The notes under the pieces were generated by a model. That model searched no databases and was not told the DNA's origin. It saw nothing but the letters and a program-made list of their open reading frames with translations. The position numbers and the translations under genes are program-made. DNA of 64,000 bases from an uncultured Clostridia bacterium (GTDB lineage: Bacteria; Bacillota; Clostridia; Peptostreptococcales; Anaerovoracaceae), in assembly GCA_934278925.1 (NCBI GenBank), contig CAKQWJ010000001.1, positions 1-64,000 on the forward strand, read 5' to 3'. The number at the start of each line of letters is the position of its first letter. Position 1 is the first letter of the stretch. Below are positions 55,204 through 63,666 of the stretch, piece after piece.

Positions 55204-57825
55204 TTACTTATTGCGAATTGCAGCCTGTGCCGCAGCCAGACGAGCGATTGGCACCCGGAATGGCGAGCAGGATACGTAATTCAATCCCAGTCTGTGGCAG
55301 AAATCGATAGTCTTCGGGTTTCCACCGTGCTCACCGCAAATTCCCAGCTTGATATTCGGACGGGTCTTCCGGCCCTCTTCTGCAGCCATCTTTACCAGCT
55401 TTCCAACGCCGCGCTGATCCAGAACCTGGAACGGATCTTCTTCCAGAACACCCTTTTCCACGTACTCACGAATGATCTTGCCCGTATCGTCTCTGGAGAA
55501 ACCGAATCCCATCTGAGTCATATCGTTGGTACCGAAGGAGAAGAATTCTGCATCTTCTGCGATTTCATCGGCAACCAGAGCGGCTCTCGGAATCTCAATC
55601 ATGGTTCCCACCATGTAATTCAGTCTCTCACCGGCCTGCTCGAAGCATCTCTCTGCGGTATCATCGATGGTCTTCTTTACGTTCTTCAGCTCGTTCGGAA
55701 TGCCTACCAGTGGTACCATGATTTCCGGTTTGATATCGATGCCGGTTTCCTTCTTTACTTCCAGTGCAGCGGTAATGATTGCCTCTGTCTGCATCTCAGC
55801 GATTTCCGGATAAGTTACCGCCAGACGGCAGCCTCTGTGTCCCAGCATCGGGTTGAACTCGTGCAGTTCGATGGTCTTGGTCTTAATCTTCTCCAGCGGA
55901 ATGCCGAACTGTTCGGACAGTTCCTTCATATCCTCTTCGTTCTTCGGGAGGAATTCGTGCAGCGGCGGATCCAGGAGACGGATGGTTACCGGCTTTCCTG
56001 CCATGGTCTCATACAGGCCTTTGAAGTCGCCCTTCTGATACGGAAGCAGACCTGCCAGTGCCTCTCTTCTCTCTTCCTCGGTATCTGCCAAAATCATGCG
56101 GCGAATCTTCGGAATTCTCTCTTCCTCAAAGAACATGTGCTCGGTTCTGCAGAGACCGATTCCCTCTGCACCGAACTGAACCGCCTGTTTTGCATCTCTC
56201 GGATTGTCTGCATTGGTGCGCACGCCGATGGTGCGGATTTCGTCCGCCCACTTCATAATGGTTCCGAAGTTTCCGGACAGTTCCGGTGCCTTGGTTGCGA
56301 TTTCTGCCGCATATACGCTGCCGTCGGTACCGTTGATGGAAATCATGTCTCCTTCGTGGTACTTTACGCCGTGGATTTCCATGTACTTCTCTTCTTCGTA
56401 TACCGTGATGTCATGGCATCCGGCAACGCAGCACTTACCCATACCGCGGGCAACTACTGCTGCGTGGGAAGTCATGCCGCCTCTTGCGGTGAGGATACCT
56501 TCCGCCGCAACCATACCTGCCAAGTCTTCCGGAGAAGTCTCTTCACGAACCAGAACGACCTTCTTGCCGGCTTCCTTTGCAACGGCTGCATCATCGGCAC
56601 TGAATACGATCTCGCCGCATGCCGCACCCGGAGATGCCGGAAGACCCTTTCCAATCGGGGTATGCTTCTTCAGTTCCTCTGCATCAAATGCCGGATGGAG
56701 AAGCTGATCGATCTGCTCCGGCGCAATTCTCATGATTGCGGTCTCTTTATCGATTTTCTCTTCGTTCACCATATCTACGGCAACCTTTACCGCAGCTTCT
56801 GCCGTTCTCTTACCGTTTCTGGTCTGAAGCATGAAGAGTTTGCCCTCTTCTACCGTGAACTCCATATCCTGCATATCCTTGTAGTGGTCTTCCAGGATTC
56901 TGGCAATGTCTTCGAATTTTCCGTATACATCCGGGAAAGATTCCTTCATCTGATCGATTGGCTGCGGTGTGCGGATACCCGCTACAACATCTTCGCCCTG
57001 TGCGTTTACCAGGAACTCACCGAAGATCTTGTTCTCACCGTTCACCGGGCTTCGTGTGAACGCAACGCCGGTGCCGGAATTCTCACCGGTGTTTCCGAAT
57101 ACCATGGACTGAACGTTTACAGCGGTTCCCAGGGATGCTGAAATGTTATTCAGTTTTCTGTACAGGATTGCTCTTTCATTGTTCCAGGAACGGAATACCG
57201 CCTGAATCGCCTCCATCAGCTGATCCTTCGGATTCTGTGGGAACTCTCTGCCCAGTTCTGCTTTTACCAGTTTCTTGTATCCTTCAATGATGACTTTCAA
57301 ATCCTCTGTCTTCAAATCAACGTCATACTCTGCGCCCACTTCCTTCTTGCGGCCGTCAAAAATCTGATCGAATTTGGACTTCGGGATTTCCATTACGACG
57401 TCACCGAACATCTGAATGAAACGTCTGTAGCTGTCGTAAGCAAAACGCTCATTGCCGGTCTTGGCAGCCAGACCCTTTACGGAATCGTCATTCAGTCCCA
57501 GGTTCAGAATCGTGTCCATCATTCCCGGCATGGAAACCGGTGCACCGGAACGAACGGAAACCAGAAGCGGATTCTCGATGTCTCCGAACTTCTTTCCCAT
57601 TACCTGCTCCAGTTCATCCAGGTGTTCATACACTTCCTGAACGATTTCGTCATCCAGCATGCCGCCCTTGTTCAGATAATCCTTGCAGGCATCGGTAGAA
57701 ATAGTAAATCCGAAAGGTACCGGCAGGCCGATTTTTGTCATCTCTGCCAGATTGGCACCTTTACCTCCCAGAAGGTCTCTCATGTCCTTGGAGCCTTCAT
57801 TGAATGAATACACAAACTTGCCCAT
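55204..57825 (-). CDS. ppdK: Pyruvate, phosphate dikinase
   Basis: An 873-residue enzyme that interconverts pyruvate, ATP and phosphate with PEP, AMP and PPi. The N-terminal nucleotide-binding domain starts FNEGSKDMRDLLGGKGANLAEM. The central swivelling domain has the phospho-histidine in GGMTSHAAVVARGMGK. The C-terminal PEP/pyruvate barrel shows GIGLCRTEHMFFEEERI, PMLGHRGCRL and GICGEHGGNP, with the catalytic cysteine there. In anaerobes it serves PPi-linked glycolysis or gluconeogenesis. Length is typical, and it follows glyS by 28 bases. Confidence 0.98.
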   Translation of the reverse strand: MGKFVYSFNEGSKDMRDLLGGKGANLAEMTKIGLPVPFGFTISTDACKDYLNKGGMLDDEIVQEVYEHLDELEQVMGKKFGDIENPLLVSVRSGAPVSMPGMMDTILNLGLNDDSVKGLAAKTGNERFAYDSYRRFIQMFGDVVMEIPKSKFDQIFDGRKKEVGAEYDVDLKTEDLKVIIEGYKKLVKAELGREFPQNPKDQLMEAIQAVFRSWNNERAILYRKLNNISASLGTAVNVQSMVFGNTGENSGTGVAFTRSPVNGENKIFGEFLVNAQGEDVVAGIRTPQPIDQMKESFPDVYGKFEDIARILEDHYKDMQDMEFTVEEGKLFMLQTRNGKRTAEAAVKVAVDMVNEEKIDKETAIMRIAPEQIDQLLHPAFDAEELKKHTPIGKGLPASPGAACGEIVFSADDAAVAKEAGKKVVLVREETSPEDLAGMVAAEGILTARGGMTSHAAVVARGMGKCCVAGCHDITVYEEEKYMEIHGVKYHEGDMISINGTDGSVYAAEIATKAPELSGNFGTIMKWADEIRTIGVRTNADNPRDAKQAVQFGAEGIGLCRTEHMFFEEERIPKIRRMILADTEEERREALAGLLPYQKGDFKGLYETMAGKPVTIRLLDPPLHEFLPKNEEDMKELSEQFGIPLEKIKTKTIELHEFNPMLGHRGCRLAVTYPEIAEMQTEAIITAALEVKKETGIDIKPEIMVPLVGIPNELKNVKKTIDDTAERCFEQAGERLNYMVGTMIEIPRAALVADEIAEDAEFFSFGTNDMTQMGFGFSRDDTGKIIREYVEKGVLEEDPFQVLDQRGVGKLVKMAAEEGRKTRPNIKLGICGEHGGNPKTIDFCHRLGLNYVSCSPFRVPIARLAAAQAAIRNK

Positions 57826-57853
57826 AAGCTTTCTCCTTGTTTAAAAATTTCGC

Positions 57854-59260
57854 CTAGAATTCTAGCTTGCTATTAATATATTCACGTACGTCGGACAATG
57901 GCAGACGAATCTGTTCCATCGTGTCTCTGTCCCGTATGGTGACACAGTGATCTTCTGCCGTGTCGAAATCAACACAGACGCAGAATGGGGTACCGATTTC
58001 ATCCTGGCGGCGGTATCTCTTGCCGATGGAGCCGGAGGTATCATAATCGGTGCTGAAATATTTGCTCAATTCTTCGTAAATCGGCTCTGCCTGCTCCTTG
58101 AGCTTGTTGGACAGCGGCAGAACGGCAACCTTATACGGTGCCAGTGCCGGATGGAGTCTCAGAACGATACGAGTATCTTCCTTTCCCTTCGCATCCGTCA
58201 GGGTTTCTTCGTCATATGCATCAATCAGGAATGCCAATGCTACACGATCTGCACCCAGAGACGGCTCGATGCAATACGGCACGTATTTCTCATGAGTTTC
58301 CGGATCCATATAGCTCATATCCTGTCCGGAGTGATTCTGGTGCTGCATCAAATCGAAATCCGTACGATCTGCAATGCCCCACAGCTCACCCCAGCCAAAT
58401 GGGAACAGGTACTCCAGATCGGAAGTTGCATTGCTGTAGTGAGACAGCTCTTCCTTCTCGTGATCGCGAACGCGGATGTTCTCCATGTTCATGCCCAGGT
58501 TCTTCAGGAAATCCTGTGCGTACTGCTTCCAGTACTCGAACCATTCCATATCCGTTCCCGGCTTGCAGAAGAATTCCAGCTCCATCTGCTCAAATTCACG
58601 GGTACGGAAGGTGAAGTTGCCCGGAGTAATCTCGTTCCGGAAGGATTTACCGATCTGTGCTATACCGAATGGCACCTTCTTTCTGGCACTGCGCTGAACA
58701 TTCTTGAAGTTTACAAAGATGCCCTGTGCCGTTTCCGGACGCAGGAAGATTTCCGATTTGGAATCCTCGGTAACGCCCTGGAATGTCTTGAACATCAGGT
58801 TGAACTTACGAATCGGCGTGAAATCCGTCTTACCGCATTCCGGACAAGGAACCTGATTCTCCTGAATGAAGGATTCCAGCTGCTCGTTGCTCCAGCCGTC
58901 ACAAGCGACGGTTTCGCCCTTCGCCCGCATGTATTCTTCCACCAGCTGATCCGCTCTGTGTCTGGATTTGCAGCTCTTGCAGTCAATCAGCGGGTCCGAG
59001 AATCCACCCACGTGTCCGCTGGCAACCCAGGTTTCCGGATTCATCAGAATTGCCGCATCCAGTCCCACGTTGTACTTGGATTCCTGCACGAACTTCTTCC
59101 ACCATGCCTGCTTCACGTTGTTCTTGAACAACACGCCCAGAGGACCGTAATCCCATGTGTTTGCCAGGCCGCCGTAAATATCGGAACCCGGGAAAATGAA
59201 TCCTCTGTTGCTGCATAGAGCTTTGATTTTTTCCATTGTTGCTTTGTTGTTATCTGCCAT
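57854..59260 (-). CDS. glyQS: Glycyl-tRNA synthetase (single-chain, alpha2 type)
   Basis: A 468-residue class II synthetase. It begins with ALCSNRGFIFPGSDIYGGLANTWDYGPLG (motif 1 region), has zinc-type cysteines in CKSC and CPEC, motif 2 FRNEITPGNFTFRTREFEQMELEFF, and motif 3 SLGADRVALAFLIDAY, followed by the anticodon-binding domain (VAVLPLSNKLKEQAEPIYEEL). I found no T-box leader in the 31 bases before it, so it is co-transcribed from upstream. Confidence 0.98.
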   Translation of the reverse strand: MADNNKATMEKIKALCSNRGFIFPGSDIYGGLANTWDYGPLGVLFKNNVKQAWWKKFVQESKYNVGLDAAILMNPETWVASGHVGGFSDPLIDCKSCKSRHRADQLVEEYMRAKGETVACDGWSNEQLESFIQENQVPCPECGKTDFTPIRKFNLMFKTFQGVTEDSKSEIFLRPETAQGIFVNFKNVQRSARKKVPFGIAQIGKSFRNEITPGNFTFRTREFEQMELEFFCKPGTDMEWFEYWKQYAQDFLKNLGMNMENIRVRDHEKEELSHYSNATSDLEYLFPFGWGELWGIADRTDFDLMQHQNHSGQDMSYMDPETHEKYVPYCIEPSLGADRVALAFLIDAYDEETLTDAKGKEDTRIVLRLHPALAPYKVAVLPLSNKLKEQAEPIYEELSKYFSTDYDTSGSIGKRYRRQDEIGTPFCVCVDFDTAEDHCVTIRDRDTMEQIRLPLSDVREYINSKLEF

Positions 59261-59291
59261 TCTTTCTCTACTCCAAACTATAATTAATTTA

Positions 59292-60173
59292 TTAATTTTC
59301 CGGATTAATGCCGCTCTCCTGCGCCACTTCCTCCAGAATCTTTGTCAGATCCTCTTTGGTCTCTTCACCAATCGGTGCTTCCGCTTCTGCCGGAGCCGCT
59401 TCTTCCACCGGTGCTTCCGCACCCTCATCTACATCCACAACCACCGGTTCGTCATCGTCGATGTCCAGGTCGAACTCTTCAAAGAAATCGTCATCCTCAT
59501 CCTCTGCCTTCTTCCGGAAGATATCCGATCCCTTCCGCTTCAGTTCTTCGAATCCTTCCCGAACGCGGTCGGAATCGATGCCGTCCGCCTTCTTCTCCCG
59601 GAGATCTTCCAGCACATCCTGGCCCCGGTCCCGAAGCTCATTGTACATATCCGAACCCTTTTCCTTCAGGTCTTCGTAGAATTCGCTGTCCTTAATCTTG
59701 TCCACCTTCTCCATACCCTTGTCGTAATAAATCTGACCCTGGGCTCTGGCTTTCCGGTACTGGCTCTTCACCTTGCCGTTAATGTCGGTAATCTGGCCCT
59801 GATCGTTCACAAACTCAATCTTGCAATTGAATCCGGCGGCACTGATGACACCGAAGATAACACCCCAAGGCGCCACAACCGCACCCAGCAGTCCCGCCGT
59901 CAGCGGCAGATTCAAAAGAATGGTGTCGCCTTTCCGAACGATGATTCGGGACATATTTCCCTTAGCGATGGTCTTCTTCAGCTGGCGCTTCAGAATTCCT
60001 TCTTTGCTCTCTTCAGCCTCTTCATGAGCATTGATATAATCCATGGACTCCTCAATATTGATGATGGCGTCCACCACGCTTCCGTTGGCCTCTTCCAACG
60101 CTTCCTTCGCTTCCCGATAGCTGACACCGGTACGGTCCTTGACCAATTCGATTTTTTCCAATGTAATTTCCAT
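59292..60173 (-). CDS. DUF4342-like protein with UBA-like N terminus
   Basis: A 293-residue protein. The N-terminal 45 residues form a UBA/TS-N-like helix bundle (KIELVKDRTGVSYREAKEALEEANGSVVDA), as in EF-Ts. A DUF4342-like segment follows (about 70-130) with two hydrophobic helices around LLNLPLTAGLLGAVVAPWGVI. Then comes a charged, probably coiled region (KIKDSEFYEDLKEKGSD and later repeats), and a very acidic, alanine/proline-rich tail. Function is unknown. A frame from 60206 is longer, but the ATG at 60173 has AAGGAGG upstream. It lies between recO and glyS in one run. Confidence 0.8.
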   Translation of the reverse strand: MEITLEKIELVKDRTGVSYREAKEALEEANGSVVDAIINIEESMDYINAHEEAEESKEGILKRQLKKTIAKGNMSRIIVRKGDTILLNLPLTAGLLGAVVAPWGVIFGVISAAGFNCKIEFVNDQGQITDINGKVKSQYRKARAQGQIYYDKGMEKVDKIKDSEFYEDLKEKGSDMYNELRDRGQDVLEDLREKKADGIDSDRVREGFEELKRKGSDIFRKKAEDEDDDFFEEFDLDIDDDEPVVVDVDEGAEAPVEEAAPAEAEAPIGEETKEDLTKILEEVAQESGINPEN

Positions 60174-60198
60174 ATCTTCCTCCTTGCCGGGACCTCTT

Positions 60199-60954
60199 CT
60201 ATGCATCGAAATCCCCTTTCAAAAGATCAGTATTCAGGTAGTACTCCAAATATTCTGACAGAATTTCTTTCAATTCCCGCTGAATTTCCGGTTTCAACTG
60301 AATTCTGGAAAAAGTGGCAAGAGAATGTCTTACCATATATTTCAATACCTCCACTATATCAAAATGAGGCTTGAAAATCAATGTATCCCTGTCGCTTTTC
60401 TCTCTCTCCATACAATCTCCACACAGGATTCCGCCCCCGGAAATCGAGAAATACGCCGGCGTTTCGAAGTCCTCTCGCTTCTTCCCGCAATCCACGCACT
60501 GATTCAGCTCCGGCATAACCCCCTGCATTCCAAGATTTTTTACCAAATACGCGTAGAGCATGGTCTCATAATTTCCCTTTGCTTGGGTAATGGCCTCCAT
60601 GAACTCGATGGTCAATTCGAAGGTTCTCGGCTGCGGCTTCCCCTCTTCCAGCGTCTCGTTCAAGTATTCAATCACCCGAGATGCTGCCAGAAATCGGTCG
60701 ATATCTTCACCGATGGAGTAGAAGCTGCGCTTGATCCCCGCACCGTTGATGTTGTAGTAATCCCGGTTTTTGAAGATTTCGTATTCCGAGTAGGTAAAAG
60801 GACGCAGCGCCAAGGCCGAACGGTTCCGGCCCCGCTCCGACAGTCCGGTGCCCGCCGAAATCTTTCCGTAATCCTTCGTGAACACCACAATCATCCGCCG
60901 GTTGTTGGCGATTTTATTCTGTTTCAGTACGATTCCTTCTGTTGTAATCAGCAT
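60199..60954 (-). CDS. recO: DNA repair protein RecO
   Basis: A 251-residue mediator of RecFOR recombination that loads RecA on gapped DNA. The N-terminal OB fold (TTEGIVLKQNKIANNRRMIVVFTKDYGKIS) is followed by a helical domain and a zinc site with C-x2-C pairs (CVDCGKK; GILCGDCM). It lies 3 bases after era and before the DUF4342 gene, a standard Firmicutes order. Confidence 0.96.
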   Translation of the reverse strand: MLITTEGIVLKQNKIANNRRMIVVFTKDYGKISAGTGLSERGRNRSALALRPFTYSEYEIFKNRDYYNINGAGIKRSFYSIGEDIDRFLAASRVIEYLNETLEEGKPQPRTFELTIEFMEAITQAKGNYETMLYAYLVKNLGMQGVMPELNQCVDCGKKREDFETPAYFSISGGGILCGDCMEREKSDRDTLIFKPHFDIVEVLKYMVRHSLATFSRIQLKPEIQRELKEILSEYLEYYLNTDLLKGDFDA

Positions 60955-60957
60955 TCT

Positions 60958-61857
60958 TTACTCGTCTTTATAACCGAAATTGCGAATGGTACGGTCCGAA
61001 TCCCGCCAGTTCTCTTTCACCTTCACCCAAAGGGACAGGAACACCTTGGTGCCCAGCAAAGCCTCAATTTCCATCCGGGCACTCTTGCCCACCCCCTTCA
61101 GCTTCCGGCCGCCCTTGCCGATGATGATGCTTTTATGGGATTTTCGCTCACAGTAGATTACCGCACCGATATCCGTGATGTTCGGTTTCTCCTCGTAGGA
61201 CTCGATTTCCACGAAAACGCCGTGAGGCACTTCCTCGTTCAGGTATTCCAGTAGCTTCTCCCGAATAATCTCACTGACGATGAACCGCTCCGGATGATCC
61301 GTCGCCATGTCCTCCGGATAATACATCGGACCTTCCTCCATGTATCCGGTGAGGCGCTCAATCAGCTCCTCCACGTTGGTTCCGTTCAGCGCCGATACGC
61401 CGTAGATGTCGTCGAAAATGTTCATCTCGGAATAGCGATTATACAGCTCCAGATAATCCTCCGGCTTCATCAAGTCCATCTTGTTGATGGCCAGAATTTT
61501 GGGTGTATCCACTTCCTGAATCATATCCAGCAGATACTGGTCTCCGGATCCGAACTTGCGGCTTCCGTCGATGATGAACACGATGAGATCCACGCCTTTA
61601 TAGGTGTTCACCGCCGTCTCGTTGATGGTGGCGCCCAGCTTGTTCTTCGGCTTGTGAATTCCCGGGGTATCCAGGAAAATCAGCTGGCGTCCGTTTCCGT
61701 TGTCGTATTCCATATCCGTGTAAATTCCGGTAATCCGGTTCCGGGTGGTCTGCGGCTTGCTGGATGTAATTGCAATCTTCTCTCCCAGAATCTGATTCAG
61801 CAGCGTAGACTTTCCCACGTTCGGTCTTCCGATAATTCCAATAAACCCTGATTTCAT
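60958..61857 (-). CDS. era: GTPase Era
   Basis: A 299-residue GTPase needed for 16S rRNA maturation. G1 is GRPNVGKSTLLN (residues 10-21), G2/G3 TRNRITGIYT and FLDTPGIHKPK, G4 INKMD, and G5 VSALNGTNV. The C-terminal KH domain holds YCERKSHKSIIIGKGGRKLKGVG. Length is typical. It is between ybeY and recO. Confidence 0.98.
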   Translation of the reverse strand: MKSGFIGIIGRPNVGKSTLLNQILGEKIAITSSKPQTTRNRITGIYTDMEYDNGNGRQLIFLDTPGIHKPKNKLGATINETAVNTYKGVDLIVFIIDGSRKFGSGDQYLLDMIQEVDTPKILAINKMDLMKPEDYLELYNRYSEMNIFDDIYGVSALNGTNVEELIERLTGYMEEGPMYYPEDMATDHPERFIVSEIIREKLLEYLNEEVPHGVFVEIESYEEKPNITDIGAVIYCERKSHKSIIIGKGGRKLKGVGKSARMEIEALLGTKVFLSLWVKVKENWRDSDRTIRNFGYKDE

Positions 61858-61870
61858 ACTCTCTCCATTT

Positions 61871-62362
61871 CTATTCTCTCTTCAGGTCCACCGCCGACAT
61901 CACGTTTTCCTCGTGAATCCGCATAACCTTCTTCTCTTCCTCTTCCATATGGTCATACCCCAGCAGATGCATCATGCTGTGAACGAACAGGTAGGTCAGC
62001 TCCCGCTCCTCGGTATTTCCATATTCCACCGCCTGCTCGCAGGCCCGCTTATAACAGATTACTACGTCTCCCAGCAGCACCGAAATCTCCTCATCCAAGG
62101 ATTCCAGCTCTTCCGCAACCGCTTCTGCCGATTCATACTGCGGGAAGGACAGCACGTCCGTTACCCGGTCGATGCCCCGATACTCCCGATTGATCTGCTG
62201 AATGGTCTCCTCATCCGTGATGGTAAGGGACACCTCCAGCCGATCTTCTTCCTCTGCCGGCAGATCGAATTCCTGACGGAACACTTCCGACGCCGCCTCC
62301 AGAATCTTTGTAAAAGCAGCTTCCTGCAGTCTGCCGTTCTCGTCTACGCAATCGATTCTCAT
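61871..62362 (-). CDS. ybeY: Endoribonuclease YbeY
   Basis: A 163-residue metal-dependent rRNA maturation and quality-control nuclease. The zinc signature H-x3-H-x5-H is in LFVHSMMHLLGYDHMEEEEKK near residue 130, and INREYRGIDRVTDVLSFPQ is the conserved first motif. Its ATG overlaps the phoH stop by 4 bases. No separate DUF-type or diacylglycerol kinase gene intervenes before era. Confidence 0.97.
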   Translation of the reverse strand: MRIDCVDENGRLQEAAFTKILEAASEVFRQEFDLPAEEEDRLEVSLTITDEETIQQINREYRGIDRVTDVLSFPQYESAEAVAEELESLDEEISVLLGDVVICYKRACEQAVEYGNTEERELTYLFVHSMMHLLGYDHMEEEEKKVMRIHEENVMSAVDLKRE

Positions 62363-63333
62363 TTTCTTCTGTCTCCGCTTTTCTTCTCGTAATCGTTATA
62401 GGCTTTGATAATTCTTTTTACCAGTTCGTGGCGAACCACATCCACATCGGTCAAATAACAGAATCGGATGCCCTCCACATTCTTCAGCACCCGGGTGGCC
62501 TCCAGCAGTCCGGAACCCTTTCCCTTTGGCAGGTCGATCTGGGTGATATCCCCCGTCACCACCACTTTGGAGTGGAATCCCATTCGGGTGAGGAACATCT
62601 TCATCTGCTCCCGCGTGGTGTTCTGCGCCTCGTCCAGGATGATGAAAGAATTGTCCAGCGTCCGGCCTCTCATGTATGCCAGCGGGACCACTTCGATGGC
62701 GCCCTTTTCCTTCATTCTGGCCGCCGCTTCCTGTCCCATAATTTCATAAAGGGCATCGTACAGCGGACGAAGGTACGGATCCACCTTCTCCTGAAGATCT
62801 CCCGGAAGGAACCCCAGGCTTTCCCCGGCTTCCACCGCCGGCCGCGCCAGGATAATTCGCTCGATTTCTTTATTCTTAAGGGCATTCACCGCCATGGCAC
62901 AGGCCAGGTAGGTCTTTCCCGTTCCTGCCGGTCCCACGCCGAACACCATGTTGTTCCGCCGAATGGCGTCCACGTATTCCTTCTGTCCGAAGGTCTTCGG
63001 ACGAAGGGGTTTTCCGTAATGGGTGTAGCAGATGATATCCCGGGCATTCTCCTGCTCATCGTAAGGAATCTCCCGAGTCAGCGCCTCGATGATGTAATCC
63101 GCCTTCTGGGAATCCAGCTTGCCGGTGGCCTTCAGCTCTCCCGCCATCTTCGTCAGCATATCCCGGGCCCGATTGCCCTCCTCTCCCTGAATCAGGAGCT
63201 CGCTGTTTCGCTGAATAATCGTTGTTCCGGTGGCCCGCTCCACCGCCTTCACGTTCCGGTCCATGCTGCCGAACAGCGCAGCGGAATCCACGGTGCCGTC
63301 AATCGGAAAGGTAATTGTTTTTTCGTTCTTCAA
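62359..63333 (-). CDS. phoH: PhoH family P-loop ATPase
   Basis: A 324-residue ATPase linked to RNA metabolism and usually next to ybeY. An N-terminal KH-like region is followed by the PhoH core: VFGVGPAGTGKTYLACAMAVNAL (Walker A), ILARPAVEAGESLGFLPGDL, SFIILDEAQNTTREQMKMFLTRMG (Walker B) and VVTGDITQIDLP. It is the first gene of phoH-ybeY-era-recO. A promoter lies 40 bases upstream. Confidence 0.97.
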   Translation of the reverse strand: MKNEKTITFPIDGTVDSAALFGSMDRNVKAVERATGTTIIQRNSELLIQGEEGNRARDMLTKMAGELKATGKLDSQKADYIIEALTREIPYDEQENARDIICYTHYGKPLRPKTFGQKEYVDAIRRNNMVFGVGPAGTGKTYLACAMAVNALKNKEIERIILARPAVEAGESLGFLPGDLQEKVDPYLRPLYDALYEIMGQEAAARMKEKGAIEVVPLAYMRGRTLDNSFIILDEAQNTTREQMKMFLTRMGFHSKVVVTGDITQIDLPKGKGSGLLEATRVLKNVEGIRFCYLTDVDVVRHELVKRIIKAYNDYEKKSGDRRK

Positions 63334-63371
63334 GTCTTTTTATCCTCATAAAAGTATTTTTTTACAGATTG

Positions 63372-63400
63372 ATTATAGCCTTTTTGTTTTTGCAATACAA
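63372..63400 (-). promoter_or_regulatory. Promoter of phoH
   Basis: Minus-strand TTGTAT (63395-63400) and TATAAT (63372-63377) with a 17-base spacer, about 39 bases before the ATG. Confidence 0.7.
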
Positions 63401-63462
63401 CCTCAAACAGAACAGAAGAGGTTGTTTCTGCGTCCGGGATTACCGGAGTTCCGTTAGAGAAA

Positions 63463-63549
63463 CCAAAAAATCCGAAACCGACAGATTCCGTGAATGAAAT
63501 TCTGTCGGTTCCGGACTGCTCTGTGTTATATCGACGATTTCCCGCCGAT
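63463..63549 (-). ncRNA. Candidate small RNA or aborted leader upstream of phoH
   Basis: A minus-strand promoter (63556-63584) followed by a strong terminator (63465-63515) would yield a transcript of about 87 nt. The transcribed part has no clear ribosome site. Whether RNA is made, and whether it ends here or reads on into phoH, is not known. Confidence 0.4.
63465..63515 (-). terminator. Strong hairpin with T run upstream of phoH
   Basis: TCCGAAACCGACAGA (63471-63485) pairs with TCTGTCGGTTCCGGA (63501-63515), 15 bp with one G-T pair. On the minus strand it is followed by six T residues. The only transcript it can end starts between here and the divergent gene at 63667. Confidence 0.8.
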
Positions 63550-63555
63550 ACGGTG

Positions 63556-63584
63556 ATTCTATCTACAATCTGTAGAATTGTCAA
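63556..63584 (-). promoter_or_regulatory. Minus-strand promoter with a palindrome in its spacer
   Basis: Minus-strand TTGACA (63579-63584) and TAGAAT (63556-63561) with a 17-base spacer. The spacer contains the perfect inverted repeat TCTACA-ATC-TGTAGA (63562-63576), a likely operator. Confidence 0.65.
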
Positions 63585-63613
63585 ATACTTTTTCTTCATA
63601 TTGTGGAATCCCG

Positions 63614-63642
63614 TTGACGGATTTTTTCCGCTCCCCTATATT
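63614..63642 (+). promoter_or_regulatory. Promoter of the XRE-type regulator
   Basis: TTGACG (63614-63619) and TATATT (63637-63642) with a 17-base spacer. A TGTAGA half-site (63644-63649), like those of the nearby palindrome, sits at the start of transcription. Confidence 0.65.
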
Positions 63643-63666
63643 TTGTAGAAAAGAAAGGACTGCATA

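Noticed and set aside
55294..57141. A 615-codon plus-strand open frame
   Set aside because: Antisense to ppdK; no recognisable protein features.
63330..63599. An 89-codon minus-strand frame before phoH
   Set aside because: It spans a promoter, a terminator and the phoH promoter, so it cannot be a normal coding region.
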